Below are positions 32,267 through 41,372 of a stretch of DNA of 64,000 bases, piece by piece (within the stretch, counting starts at the first letter, position 1; the number at the start of each line of letters is the position of its first letter). The DNA is from Pseudomonadota bacterium. GTDB taxonomy: Bacteria; Pseudomonadota; Alphaproteobacteria; Sphingomonadales; Sphingomonadaceae. The stretch spans positions 1 through 64,000 of the forward strand of contig JAEWZX010000042.1 of assembly GCA_023394965.1 (NCBI GenBank). Reading direction: 5' to 3'. The position numbers were made by a program, and so were the translations under genes. The notes beneath the pieces were generated by a model. That model had not been told where the DNA came from, ran no database searches, and worked only from the letters and a program-made list of their open reading frames with translations.

Positions 32267-33808
32267 ATGCCCGATATCGACAGGCCCAACTTTCAGGATC
32301 GGCGCGATTTCATGAAGAGCGCCGGTCTCGCGGCGACGGGTTTCGCGGCGCTGCCGCTGCTGGGCTGCGATACGCAAAGCAGGATGTCGCTCGATCGATC
32401 AGGTGCAAGCAAACCTCTTGCCATACCTCGGCTACAGGCCGGAACGATCGAACGGGGCGAGCGTGTCTTTCGCCTCTCCCTCACACCTGGCGAGAAAGAA
32501 TTCGTGTCCGACACTCCGTCTCCGACAATCGGCATCGATGCATCCTATCTCGGGCCCACCCTCGAAATGCGCCGCGGCGAACAGGTTCGCTTTCAGATCG
32601 ACAACAAGCTTGCCGAGGACGCGACTGTCCACTGGCATGGTTTCGAACTTCCCGCCACAGCGGATGGCGGACCGCACCAGCTCGTGCGGCCCGGCGAGCG
32701 CTGGAGCCCGTCCTTCGAAATACGCCAGCGCGCTTCGTTATACTGGTATCATTCGCATCTGCATCGCCGGGCCGGACCACAGGTCTATACCGGACTTGCT
32801 GCCCCGATCTACGTGCGCGACGAGGAAGAGGATCGCCTCGATCTGCCGAGCCGGTACGGTGTAGATGACATACCGCTCGTCGTGCAGGATCGCGTGATCG
32901 ACAGCTCGGGCCGCCTTGTTTACCCGCTCGACATGCACTCGCGGATGATGGGGGTGATGGGTGAGCGCATCTATGTGAACGGAACGGCCAATGCCGTTTT
33001 CGAGGCCGCCGCCGGTCCGCTGCGCCTGCGGCTTCTCAATGGATCGAATGCGCGGTTCTACACCTTCTCGCTCGAAGGTGATCGTCCGATGCAACTCATC
33101 GCAAGCGATGGCGGCCTGCTTGCCGCGCCAAGCGAGGTTCGCAGTCTTACCCTTGCCCCAGGCGAACGCGCACAAGTGATCGTCGATCTTTCCGAAGGGC
33201 GCCCGCTCCGGCTGATTGCCAGCAGCCCTGCTAACGCCATGGGCATGATGGGCGGGCAAGGCGGGGGTATGATGGGCGGCGGAATGATGGGAAACCGGAC
33301 CGGTCGCGAGAGGCAGGGCCGCACATTTTCCATCCTCGATATGCGCCCCTCCGGCTCGTCGACTCCAGTGATGCTCCCGCCCACCCTCGCCGCGCTAGCC
33401 GCGCCAGACCCCTCGCTCGCCGTTCGCAGCCGCCGTTTCGTACTCGATATGGGCATGATGGGTCGGGGTATGTCGATCAACGGCCAGACCATGGACATGG
33501 ATGTCATCAATCAGCGCGTACCGGTGGGTCAGTGGGAAATATGGGAAATCGCCAACGCATCGATGATGGCGCATCCCTTTCATATTCATAACGTGCAGTT
33601 CCGCTTGCTCGACCGGGACGGCCGGCCTCCGCGGGCGGAAGAGGCGGGCTTCAAGGACACCGTTATCGTCAACCCGCGTGAACAGGTCAGGCTGCTGCTA
33701 CGGTTCGAAGAGAATACCGATCCCGACACTCCCTACATGTATCACTGTCATATCCTCGAGCACGAGGACGCAGGCATGATGGGGCAGTTCGTGGTCACGG
33801 CCAGTTAG
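32267..33808 (+). CDS. Multicopper oxidase (CueO/CopA-like, Tat-exported)
   Basis: 513 residues from ATG 32267 (AGGTG upstream); a longer frame from 32210 adds 19 residues without ribosome site. Tat signal DRRDFMKSAGLAATG with a lipobox-like LPLLGC. Copper ligands: VHWHGFELP (about 120), YWYHSHLHRRAG, AHPFHIHNVQF and YHCHILEHEDAGMM at the C-terminus. A Met/Gly-rich loop (MGMMGGQGGGMMGGGMMG) marks a cuprous oxidase. It detoxifies Cu(I) in the periplasm. 58 bases after cusF and 13 before the ATPase, so part of the cus operon. Confidence 0.92.
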   Translation: MPDIDRPNFQDRRDFMKSAGLAATGFAALPLLGCDTQSRMSLDRSGASKPLAIPRLQAGTIERGERVFRLSLTPGEKEFVSDTPSPTIGIDASYLGPTLEMRRGEQVRFQIDNKLAEDATVHWHGFELPATADGGPHQLVRPGERWSPSFEIRQRASLYWYHSHLHRRAGPQVYTGLAAPIYVRDEEEDRLDLPSRYGVDDIPLVVQDRVIDSSGRLVYPLDMHSRMMGVMGERIYVNGTANAVFEAAAGPLRLRLLNGSNARFYTFSLEGDRPMQLIASDGGLLAAPSEVRSLTLAPGERAQVIVDLSEGRPLRLIASSPANAMGMMGGQGGGMMGGGMMGNRTGRERQGRTFSILDMRPSGSSTPVMLPPTLAALAAPDPSLAVRSRRFVLDMGMMGRGMSINGQTMDMDVINQRVPVGQWEIWEIANASMMAHPFHIHNVQFRLLDRDGRPPRAEEAGFKDTVIVNPREQVRLLLRFEENTDPDTPYMYHCHILEHEDAGMMGQFVVTAS

Positions 33809-33821
33809 GGGAGAACGACAG

Positions 33822-36161
33822 ATGAGCGATGGGCACAATGCGATCGAGGGTACGGCGACCGACCCCGTTTGCGGAATGAGCGTGAAGATGGACGGCGCCC
33901 GCTTCATCGATCGACACAAGGGTGGCGACCATTACTTCTGCTCCTCGCGCTGCCTCGACAAGTTCCGCGCGGATCCGGAGATGTATCTTTCAAAGGCGCA
34001 CCTCGATGCTGTCGAGGATGTCCCGGAAGGTACGATATACACCTGTCCGATGCATCCGGAGATCCGGCAGCCGGGGCCGGGCTCCTGCCCGATATGCGGG
34101 ATGGCCCTCGAACCCGAAACGGTCACCTTGAACGAGGGTCCCGATCCCGAACTGGTCGACATGCGGCGAAGGTTCTGGTGGAGCGCGCTCTTCACCCTGC
34201 CGCTCTTCGCTTATGCGATGGGCGACATGATCCCGTCGCGACCGTTCGATCAGATCATCGAACCCGCTTCCGCGCAGTGGCTGCAGCTTCTGCTGGCCAC
34301 TCCGGTGGTGCTTTGGGGCGGCTGGCCCTTCTTCACCCGCGCGCTGCAATCAGTCCGAACCATGAACCTCAACATGTTCACCCTGATCGGCTTCGGCGTT
34401 GCCATCGCTTATCTGTTCAGCCTTGTGGCAACCCTCGCCCCGGACATCTTTCCCGAGGCTTTCCGCGATCATGCGGGCCGGGTCGGCGTCTATTACGAGG
34501 CAGCAGCGGTTATCACGACCCTCGTGCTGCTCGGGCAGGTGCTCGAACTCAAGGCGCGCGGATCCACATCGAGCGCCTTGCGGGCGCTTCTCGAGCTCGC
34601 GCCCCCGACCGCGATGAAGATTTTCGGTCGCGGGGACGAGCGCGAAGTTCCGCTTGATGAATTGACGTCTGGGGACCTTCTGCGCGTGCGTCCGGGCGAC
34701 AAGGTCCCCGTCGATGGCACGCTCGAGGATGGAAGCAGTGCCATCGACGAATCCATGATCAGTGGCGAGCCCATTCCCGTCAAGAAAAGCGCGGGCGATC
34801 AGGTAATCGGGGGCACTGTCAACCAGACCGGCAGCTTCACCATGCGCGCGACGCAGGTCGGCGCGGACACCATGCTCTCGAAGATCGTGCAGATGGTGGC
34901 GGAGGCGCAGCGCAGCCGGGCACCGATCCAGCGGCTCGCCGACCAGGTCACCGGATGGTTCGTGCCCATCGTCGTCCTTGTCGCTATCGTGAGTTTTGTC
35001 GTCTGGGCCATCTGGGGACCGGCACCGGCCCTTGCCTACGCGCTCGTCAACGCGGTCGCCGTTCTGATCATCGCCTGTCCCTGCGCGCTCGGACTGGCGA
35101 CGCCAATGTCGATCATGACCGGCACCGGCAAGGGAGCCCAGCACGGCATCCTGATCAAGAACGCCGAAGCGCTCGAAACGCTGGAAAAGATCGATACGCT
35201 GGTTGTCGACAAGACCGGCACACTGACCCGGGGCAAGCCCGATCTTGTCGACGTAAAACCGCAGTCAGATTTCGACGAGCAGGAATTGCTGAGCCTTGTC
35301 GCTGCCGTTGAGAGAGGAAGCGAGCATCCGCTCGCCCACGCGATCGTGGAAGGGGCTCAAAACAGGGGCGCTGCCATTCTCGACGCTTCCGATATCGAAT
35401 CCGTGACCGGCGAAGGTATCCAGGCAAATGTCGACAAGCGCCTGGTCGCGATCGGGAATGAAAAGATGATGGAGCGTATAGGGGCGCTCGAAGAAGGCTG
35501 GCGGTCAACGGCGGACGAAGGCCGAAGCCTCGGACAGACGGTGATGTTCGTGGCCGTGGACGGGGCACCGGCAGGCCTTATCGCGGTCGCCGATCCGATC
35601 AAGGCAACCAGCCGCACCGCTATTGCCGCGTTGCATGAGCGCGGCATCAAGATCGTGATGCTTACCGGCGACAGCGAAGCCACCGCGCGTGCGGTAGCAA
35701 GCCAGGTCGGTATCGACGAAGTCGAAGCGAACGTCTCGCCCGAGGACAAACATCGCAAGATCGAGCAGTTGAAGAGCGAGGGTCGCCGGGTCGCTATGGC
35801 CGGCGACGGCATAAACGACGCACCCGCGCTTGCCGCTTCGCATGTCGGCATCGCGATGGGAACGGGTACCGATGTCGCGATCGAAAGCGCGGGCGTGACA
35901 TTGGTGCGCGGCGACCTCGTCGGCGTTGTTCAGGCGCTCGTCCTGTCTCGGGCCACTATGCGCAACATCAGGCAGAACCTGTTCTTTGCCTTTGCGTATA
36001 ATGCGCTCGGCATACCGGTCGCAGCAGGTGTCCTCTATCCATGGACCGGGTTGCTTTTGAACCCGATGATCGCGGCCGCAGCGATGAGCCTGTCTTCGGT
36101 ATCGGTGATCGGCAACGCCCTGCGCCTGCGCGGCCTCGCTCTTCCCAAATTCGATACCTGA
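33822..36161 (+). CDS. Copper-translocating P1B-type ATPase with YHS and HMBD domains
   Basis: 779 residues. N-terminal YHS domain (ATDPVCGMSVKMDG, HYFCSSRCLDKF; about 10-55), then a heavy-metal-binding domain YTCPMHPEIRQPGPGSCPIC (about 72-97). Eight helices with the CPC motif in IIACPCALGLATPM (about 418), phosphorylation site DKTGTLTRG (Asp about 463), and GDGINDAPALA hinge (about 661). The N-terminal pair replaces the usual CxxC HMA domain. It exports Cu(I) from the cytoplasm to the periplasm, feeding CusF/CusA and the oxidases. GGGGAGA lies before the ATG. Confidence 0.94.
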   Translation: MSDGHNAIEGTATDPVCGMSVKMDGARFIDRHKGGDHYFCSSRCLDKFRADPEMYLSKAHLDAVEDVPEGTIYTCPMHPEIRQPGPGSCPICGMALEPETVTLNEGPDPELVDMRRRFWWSALFTLPLFAYAMGDMIPSRPFDQIIEPASAQWLQLLLATPVVLWGGWPFFTRALQSVRTMNLNMFTLIGFGVAIAYLFSLVATLAPDIFPEAFRDHAGRVGVYYEAAAVITTLVLLGQVLELKARGSTSSALRALLELAPPTAMKIFGRGDEREVPLDELTSGDLLRVRPGDKVPVDGTLEDGSSAIDESMISGEPIPVKKSAGDQVIGGTVNQTGSFTMRATQVGADTMLSKIVQMVAEAQRSRAPIQRLADQVTGWFVPIVVLVAIVSFVVWAIWGPAPALAYALVNAVAVLIIACPCALGLATPMSIMTGTGKGAQHGILIKNAEALETLEKIDTLVVDKTGTLTRGKPDLVDVKPQSDFDEQELLSLVAAVERGSEHPLAHAIVEGAQNRGAAILDASDIESVTGEGIQANVDKRLVAIGNEKMMERIGALEEGWRSTADEGRSLGQTVMFVAVDGAPAGLIAVADPIKATSRTAIAALHERGIKIVMLTGDSEATARAVASQVGIDEVEANVSPEDKHRKIEQLKSEGRRVAMAGDGINDAPALAASHVGIAMGTGTDVAIESAGVTLVRGDLVGVVQALVLSRATMRNIRQNLFFAFAYNALGIPVAAGVLYPWTGLLLNPMIAAAAMSLSSVSVIGNALRLRGLALPKFDT

Positions 36162-36190
36162 GCGATGGGGACGGGACGGAGATCGCAGGA

Positions 36191-36682
36191 GTGACGAATC
36201 AGACGATGCAGGATCAGGACCAAATCTCTGAGGAATCGCGCGAATGGCGCGGTGCTCATCCAGCCCTCTGGATCGCGATATTCGGAATTCTCATCGCTTT
36301 CGCCTGGGAGATGCTCCAGCTTCCTTTCTACCAGTCGGGAGGTCTGTCGCCTGCCGAGGCAGCACGTCGCTGCGGCCTGGCCTCGTTCGGCGATGCCGGG
36401 ATCATGGTGGCCGCTTATCTCGGCGCCTCTGTCGGCAGTGGTAAAACGCCGTGGCTCGTAGACTGGCCGATCTCGCGTTTTGTCGTGTTCCTGGGAATCG
36501 GCCTGGCCATTACTGCCATGGTCGAAGTGCTGGCTGTCGGTGCCGACTGGGGGTGGTCCTATAGTGCAATCATGCCGCTTGTGCCCGGGACCAAAATCGG
36601 CCTGGTACCGATCGTGATGTGGGTCGCGGTTCCCACGGCCACCTTGTGGCTCGCGCGCCGTCTCGGCACCGGACCCCGCTGA
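36191..36682 (+). CDS. Hypothetical membrane protein
   Basis: 163 residues from GTG 36191 (GGAG 9 bases upstream) or ATG 36206. Four predicted helices: ALWIAIFGILIAFAWEMLQL, FGDAGIMVAAYLGASVG, ISRFVVFLGIGLAITAMVEV and IGLVPIVMWVAVPTATLWLA. A charged motif SPAEAARRCGLASFGDAG joins the first two. No family recognised. It follows the Cu-ATPase by 29 bases and is probably the last gene of the cus operon. A longer frame running back into the ATPase gene lacks support. Confidence 0.65.
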   Translation: MTNQTMQDQDQISEESREWRGAHPALWIAIFGILIAFAWEMLQLPFYQSGGLSPAEAARRCGLASFGDAGIMVAAYLGASVGSGKTPWLVDWPISRFVVFLGIGLAITAMVEVLAVGADWGWSYSAIMPLVPGTKIGLVPIVMWVAVPTATLWLARRLGTGPR

Positions 36683-36699
36683 TCGCAAACCGGGATCTC

Positions 36700-38652
36700 C
36701 TATCCCTCGACAGCTGCCGGCTGCGGTCCCGATGGTGATCGACTTACCCGAAATCCGGCAATCAGGGCCAGCAGCGTGAGCAATTGCGCGCCGATCGTCT
36801 CGACAGTCGGGAAGAAGCCGAGTTCGGCGAGGCGCGGCAAGCCGGCAATGAAAGTGGCGGAAAGAACTCCGGCCTCCTGGAAAGCGCCCACGCCCTTGCC
36901 CGCGAGAATGACCGCAAGGATCGCAATCAGGATAGCACTGTAGCGGAAGAACTGGGTGATCGGCAGTTTGCGGCTGTAGCGCAGCATGGCCCATGCAATG
37001 AGCGCCAGCAGCGCTACTGCGGACAAGGCACCTGCCAGTATGATGCCGCTGCTCTGCGGGTTCCACAGGGCAGCGTAGAACAGGATAGTCTCGAACGCTT
37101 CCCGGTAGACGACCACGAATGCAAGACCAAAGAGAAACCATGCCGATCCGCGCGAAAGCGCCTTGCCCATTTTTTCCTGGATATAGCGCCGCCATTCCTC
37201 GGCCTGGGATTTGCCATGCATCCAGATCCCGACCGATACGAGAATGACAGCCGCAAGCAGCGCGCCGATCCCTTCGGTCATCTCGCGGCTCGCCCCGCTG
37301 ATGCTTACGAAGTAGGTTGCCAGGACCCAGGTGGCGACACCTGCAAGAAGAGCAGCGATCCACCCGCCATGGACATAGGGCAGTACCTCGAAGCGGTGCG
37401 ACTTTTTCACAAAGGCGATCATGGCGATCACAACCAGAAGTGCTTCGATCCCCTCGCGCAGCAGGATGGTGAACGCCCCGAGAAAGGTCGAGATTTCGCT
37501 GGCCGCCTCAGGAGCCAACGCTTCCTCGGCTCTTGCCAGCAGACTATCGATGCGAGCCCTTAGTTGCTGTAGTTCGGATGGATTCGCACCGGACTCTATT
37601 CCGGCCCGGAATTGCCCGAGCGCCTGTTCTACCTCCCGCATCAAACCGCCATCGCGCGTTGCCAGGAGGGCCTCCAGGGGTTCAAACCCGTCGAGATAGG
37701 CAGACAGGGCAAGCTGCCGCGCTTCCTCTCGGTTGCCAGCCCGATAAGCTGACAGGCTGCGATCGAGCGTATCGCGAACGAAGGCGAGCGAACCTGCGTC
37801 ATTTGCCTGTCCCACCGCATCGGGATTGGCGCGAAGATAGGCCATGACGGCGAGCGCACGGTCCTCGCCGATCTGCTCGGCCAGACTTTCCGGTGTGAGC
37901 GCGGCGAGCGTCTCGAGATCGGGGACAAGCTGGCGTATGCCATCATCTTCCCGCCAAATACGCTCGCCCTTGGCCACATCTTCAAAAGCAATGCTGCCGG
38001 CATGGAATGCAAGCGCCCAGCGATCCTCGTCGGACAGCGATGCGAAGCTGGCCATGGACGTTCCTTCCAGCCCTTGCGTGATGACCTGGTAAAGCCCGAA
38101 CGCACTGCGCTGCCGCGCCCGGTCGATATCGGTGAAGTCGATCGGCGGGGGATCAAGTGCCTGCATTGCGGCCGGTGGCGCACTTCCGGCGGCGCCGTGA
38201 CACGAGGCGCAGTTCTGCGCGAAGAGAGTGCGGGCGCGGTCAAGGTCGGGCGCTTGCGAAGGGGCAAGCGGAACCGGGTAGGCTGTCAGCAACGAGGCTG
38301 CCAGCGCGCGCGCTAAGCGCCCAACTCGCTCGGCGGGTTCCTTATTGGCGATCAGAGCTCGCAGCTGGTCCGATCGGCGGATGAGTGCTTGATTGTCTTT
38401 AGTATCCGGCAATGCAGCGATCTGCCGCGCCACGACATCGGAAAACTCCACCATTTCGCGATATTCGAATTCGTCGGCAACACGTCCCTCGGAAACGGCG
38501 GAGGCGTAGTCGACCGCGATATAATCGAGCAGACGCCAGGTGGTTCGCACGTCGGGTTCTTCCGCGTTCGCGGTGACGGACAGACACAGCGCAAGCGCCA
38601 GCAGAATGAGCCGCAGTGCCGGATGGACGGTGGCGGAGACGATGCGATGCAT
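36700..38652 (-). CDS. Cytochrome c-FTR1 iron/lead permease fusion (PbrT/EfeU-like)
   Basis: 650 residues. Signal peptide (LILLALALCLSVTANA), a periplasmic cytochrome c domain with haem motif CASCHG (about 148-153) and an axial Met candidate in GTSMASFASLSDED, then an FTR1 membrane domain with REGIEALLVVIAMIAF (about 398) and REAFETILFYAALW (about 516), the two REGLE-type metal motifs, and seven helices. Such fusions take up Fe or, in PbrT, Pb(II). It is 96 bases from the CDF gene and near a PbrR/CadR-like regulator. The 17-base TTGC-N9-GCAA repeat upstream may be an operator. Confidence 0.85.
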   Translation of the reverse strand: MHRIVSATVHPALRLILLALALCLSVTANAEEPDVRTTWRLLDYIAVDYASAVSEGRVADEFEYREMVEFSDVVARQIAALPDTKDNQALIRRSDQLRALIANKEPAERVGRLARALAASLLTAYPVPLAPSQAPDLDRARTLFAQNCASCHGAAGSAPPAAMQALDPPPIDFTDIDRARQRSAFGLYQVITQGLEGTSMASFASLSDEDRWALAFHAGSIAFEDVAKGERIWREDDGIRQLVPDLETLAALTPESLAEQIGEDRALAVMAYLRANPDAVGQANDAGSLAFVRDTLDRSLSAYRAGNREEARQLALSAYLDGFEPLEALLATRDGGLMREVEQALGQFRAGIESGANPSELQQLRARIDSLLARAEEALAPEAASEISTFLGAFTILLREGIEALLVVIAMIAFVKKSHRFEVLPYVHGGWIAALLAGVATWVLATYFVSISGASREMTEGIGALLAAVILVSVGIWMHGKSQAEEWRRYIQEKMGKALSRGSAWFLFGLAFVVVYREAFETILFYAALWNPQSSGIILAGALSAVALLALIAWAMLRYSRKLPITQFFRYSAILIAILAVILAGKGVGAFQEAGVLSATFIAGLPRLAELGFFPTVETIGAQLLTLLALIAGFRVSRSPSGPQPAAVEG

Positions 38653-38668
38653 GAGGGGTCTCTATATC

Positions 38669-38685
38669 TGTTGCAATTAATCCGC
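38669..38685. promoter_or_regulatory. Inverted repeat before the cytochrome c-FTR1 gene
   Basis: TTGC and GCAA flank AATTAATCC between the FTR1-fusion gene and the CDF gene, about 17 bases before the ATG. AT-rich palindromes of this kind occur at Fur/iron-regulator sites in alphaproteobacteria. Short and unverified. Confidence 0.25.
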
Positions 38686-38748
38686 AATAGCAGGGTGTAG
38701 ACGGAAATGTATTTCCTCCAACCCCCGATCGCGGGGATATTCTGGAGT

Positions 38749-39366
38749 TTAGGTAGAGCGCAGTTCGCCACGGGCCTGTTTGGAGACTTCGGCACTTCCC
38801 CACACCGCCAGTCCTGCCATGATGCTCGCCACAACCAGATCGGGCCACGCACGGCCGGTGCCGAAAACGCCAATCGCTGCCGCCAGCACGGCGATATTAC
38901 CGATCGCGTCGTTGCGCGAACAGATCCACACCGAGCGCATGTTCGCATCGCCCGAGCGATACCGGAACAGCATCGCGGCGACGGCGAGATTTACCGCCAG
39001 AGCAAGAGAACCGATGGCGCCCATCGTTCCCGGGTCGGGCGACGCCCCGACAAAGAAACCCCAGATGGCCGAGCCGAGCACCCACAGGCCGAAAGCCAGC
39101 ATGGTCGCCGCCTTTACGAGAGCCGCACGCGCGCGCCAGACGAGCGCCATCCCCGCTACACCGAGACTGATAGCATAGTTTGCCGCATCACCGAGAAAGT
39201 CGAGCGCGTCGGCCTGCAAGGCGCGCGAATCCGCAGCAATGCCTGCCACGATCTCCACGCCGAACATGATTGCATTAAGGCCCAGTGCGATCCACAGAAT
39301 GCGCCGCCATGTCGGATCGTTGTTGTTTGCACCGGCCTCATCGGGGCCGCAGCAGGTCTTTCCCAT
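38749..39366 (-). CDS. Short cation-diffusion-facilitator metal exporter
   Basis: 205 residues, six helices, no C-terminal cytoplasmic domain. Metal-site motifs: ALQADALDFLGDAANYAISL in helix 2 (DxxxD type) and WICSRNDAIGNIAVLAAAIG in helix 5. N-terminal MGKTCCGPDEAG carries a Cys pair that may bind metal. Short CDF proteins of this type are paired with MerR regulators of the CadR/PbrR group. It is divergent from such a regulator, with a shared operator. Substrate probably Zn/Cd/Pb (inference). A paralogue is at 43600-44229. Confidence 0.85.
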   Translation of the reverse strand: MGKTCCGPDEAGANNNDPTWRRILWIALGLNAIMFGVEIVAGIAADSRALQADALDFLGDAANYAISLGVAGMALVWRARAALVKAATMLAFGLWVLGSAIWGFFVGASPDPGTMGAIGSLALAVNLAVAAMLFRYRSGDANMRSVWICSRNDAIGNIAVLAAAIGVFGTGRAWPDLVVASIMAGLAVWGSAEVSKQARGELRST

Positions 39367-39392
39367 TTACTCGACTCCTTGCGTCGATCCGC

Positions 39393-39423
39393 CCTATGCA
39401 CCTTGTAGTAACTACAAGGTCAA
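39393..39423 (-). promoter_or_regulatory. MerR-family operator/promoter between the CDF and regulator genes
   Basis: ACCTTGTAGT (39400-39409) and ACTACAAGGT (39411-39420) form a perfect 10+10 inverted repeat around one A. On the minus strand it lies between -35 TTGACC (39423-39418) and a -10-like CATAGG (39398-39393), exactly 19 bp apart, the MerR-activated layout, directed at the CDF gene. CadR/PbrR operators have the same ACCTTGTAGT-like half sites. Confidence 0.85.
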
Positions 39424-39441
39424 GCGGCAGGAGCCTTTGTC

Positions 39442-39840
39442 ATGAGAATTGGTCAACTTGCCCGGATAACCGGCGTCAAATCCGAAACAATCCGCTTCTA
39501 CGAGCGTGAGGGTATCCTCGCTGCCCCTCCACGCACGCGGGCCAATTATCGCGATTATGGACCAGCAGAGGAAGCGCGCCTTAACTTCATACGGCGCGCG
39601 CGTGATCTCGGCTTCTCCATGGCACGCATCAGGGAATTGCTCGATCTCTCCGATGATGCCGACCGGTCCTGCGCGGGCATCGACGCTCTGGCCAGAAGCC
39701 ATCTCGGCGAGGTCGAGCGCAAGATCGCGAGCCTGGAGGCGTTGCGGACGGAACTTGGGCGTATGATCGCTGCCTGCGAGCAAGACACTGTAGGCGATTG
39801 CCGCATCATCGATGCACTTGCGGGTACCGCCGAGCCTTGA
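39442..39840 (+). CDS. MerR-family divalent-metal regulator (CadR/PbrR-like)
   Basis: 132 residues. DNA-binding part RIGQLARITGVKSETIRFYE and NYRDYGPAEEARLNF. Metal ligands: a Cys in DRSCAGIDAL (helix 5, the Cys79 equivalent of PbrR/ZntR) and C-x7-C in AACEQDTVGDCRIIDALAG. The extra Cys separates it from CueR and indicates Pb/Cd/Zn sensing. AGGAG before ATG 39442. Divergent from the CDF gene with the shared operator at 39400-39420. Confidence 0.87.
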   Translation: MRIGQLARITGVKSETIRFYEREGILAAPPRTRANYRDYGPAEEARLNFIRRARDLGFSMARIRELLDLSDDADRSCAGIDALARSHLGEVERKIASLEALRTELGRMIAACEQDTVGDCRIIDALAGTAEP

Positions 39841-39977
39841 TGTCCGCGCCTCGTGCGCCAGTTCGGTCAGGCTCGCCAATGCACGGCTTTTGTCGGCCGC
39901 CCATAAGAGACTTAACTTCGGGAAAGGCCGACGAGTGCGAAGCTGCCCGTGTCGCCATCCCGGGTCTGTCGAACGGG
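39841..39977. other. Convergent intergenic region
   Basis: 137 bases between the merR-type gene and the end of the aldehyde dehydrogenase gene, which converge here. No gene or clear terminator hairpin recognised. Confidence 0.3.
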
Positions 39978-41372
39978 CTATGATGCCGCCGCAGGCCAGT
40001 TCCAGACGGCCATTTTTTCAATGCTCATATCCGCCATAGTGTAGGGGATCCCGCCGACGCCAAGCCCGGAGCGGCGCAGCCCTGCAAAAGGCATCCAGTC
40101 CACGCGGAATGCCGTATGGTCGTTCACCATCACAGCCGATCCCGCCAGAGACTGTATGCAATGATTGGCGATTGACAGCCGATCGCTGAATACAGCGGCC
40201 TGAAAGGCGTAAGGCAGGGCATTGGCCTGCTCGATAGCCAGGTCGATATCGTCATAGCCATACACGCAGATCACGGGGCCGAAGATTTCTTCCCGGGATA
40301 TCTTGGCACTTTCGGGAGGATCGACAATGACGGTCGGGGAGAAAAGAGTGTCACTCAGACGGCTTCCCCCGCACACCAGGGTGCCTCCTGCTGCGATGGC
40401 TTCATCGACCCAGCGTTCGACGCGGTCAACTTCCTCCGTCCGGATCAGGGGTCCGCATTGGGTCTCAGCATCGGCGGGATCGCCCACTACCAGCTTTTCG
40501 GCAGCTCGCCCTAGGTCATTGGCGAAGTCTTTCAATTCTGCAGCAGGGACGTACACGCGCTGCACGGAAACGCAGACCTGACCCGAATGATAGAACCCGC
40601 CTTTGAGCAACGAGGCGATCACTGCTGCGCGCTCCACGCCGCTGTCCACGATTACCGGCGCCGCGCCGCCGTGCTCGAGAGCAATGCGGGTTCCCGGCGC
40701 CAGCTTCGAGCGAAGCATCCAGCCGATCTTCGCAGAACCGATGAATGAGAAGAACTCCGTGCGCGGATCGGTTACCATTCTTTCGGCAATATCGTTGCCG
40801 CAAGGTGCGAACCGGCACCAGGCCTCGGGCAGGCCGGCTTCATGAAGAATGCTCACGAAGCTCTGGCATGACAGAGGCGTTTCCAGCGCAGGCTTGATGA
40901 GAACGGGGCACCCGGCTGCTACCGCCGGTCCAACCTGATGGACGATCAGGTTGAGGGGGTGATTGAATGCCGAGATCGCCACGACAGGACCGATCGGTTC
41001 GCGGAATGTATATGCCGTCCTTCCCGCACCCGCTTCTGTCAGGTCCATGGGGATCTTGTGACCGCCGCCATCGCTGAGCGCCTGAACGCACAAGTCGACG
41101 CTGTTGATTGCGCGACCGGCTTCCACGCGCGCATCGACCAGGGGTTTGCCGCCCTCCCTGACGATCTGGAGAGCCAGATCCTCGGCTCGTTCGCGCATGA
41201 TATCCGCAGCCCGCCGGAGGATGGCGATACGCTCGTGCACGGCAAGCCAGCCATGGCGGTCGCGGTGGAGCAACTGCGCTTCATTCAGCCATTCATCGAT
41301 TTGAGCCCAGTCGACAAGCGCTACTTCTGCAATCGGCGAGCGGTCGAAGGGATTGTGAACGATCGTTTTCAT
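39978..41372 (-). CDS. Aldehyde dehydrogenase family protein
   Basis: 464 residues. NAD(P)-dependent dehydrogenase fold with the general base Glu in IALEHGGAAPVIVDSG and the catalytic Cys in GGFYHSGQVCVSVQRVYVP. C-terminal EEIFGPVICVYGYDD is typical. ATG 41372 overlaps the stop of the acetolactate-synthase-like gene (ATGA), so the two are coupled. This pair is seen in other proteobacteria. Substrate unknown; perhaps an aldehyde formed by the ThDP enzyme. Confidence 0.9.
   Translation of the reverse strand: MKTIVHNPFDRSPIAEVALVDWAQIDEWLNEAQLLHRDRHGWLAVHERIAILRRAADIMRERAEDLALQIVREGGKPLVDARVEAGRAINSVDLCVQALSDGGGHKIPMDLTEAGAGRTAYTFREPIGPVVAISAFNHPLNLIVHQVGPAVAAGCPVLIKPALETPLSCQSFVSILHEAGLPEAWCRFAPCGNDIAERMVTDPRTEFFSFIGSAKIGWMLRSKLAPGTRIALEHGGAAPVIVDSGVERAAVIASLLKGGFYHSGQVCVSVQRVYVPAAELKDFANDLGRAAEKLVVGDPADAETQCGPLIRTEEVDRVERWVDEAIAAGGTLVCGGSRLSDTLFSPTVIVDPPESAKISREEIFGPVICVYGYDDIDLAIEQANALPYAFQAAVFSDRLSIANHCIQSLAGSAVMVNDHTAFRVDWMPFAGLRRSGLGVGGIPYTMADMSIEKMAVWNWPAAAS

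Noticed and set aside
36041..36190. Longer N-terminus of the membrane protein at 36191
   Set aside because: The extension lies inside the Cu-ATPase gene, is Arg/Pro-rich and has no ribosome site.
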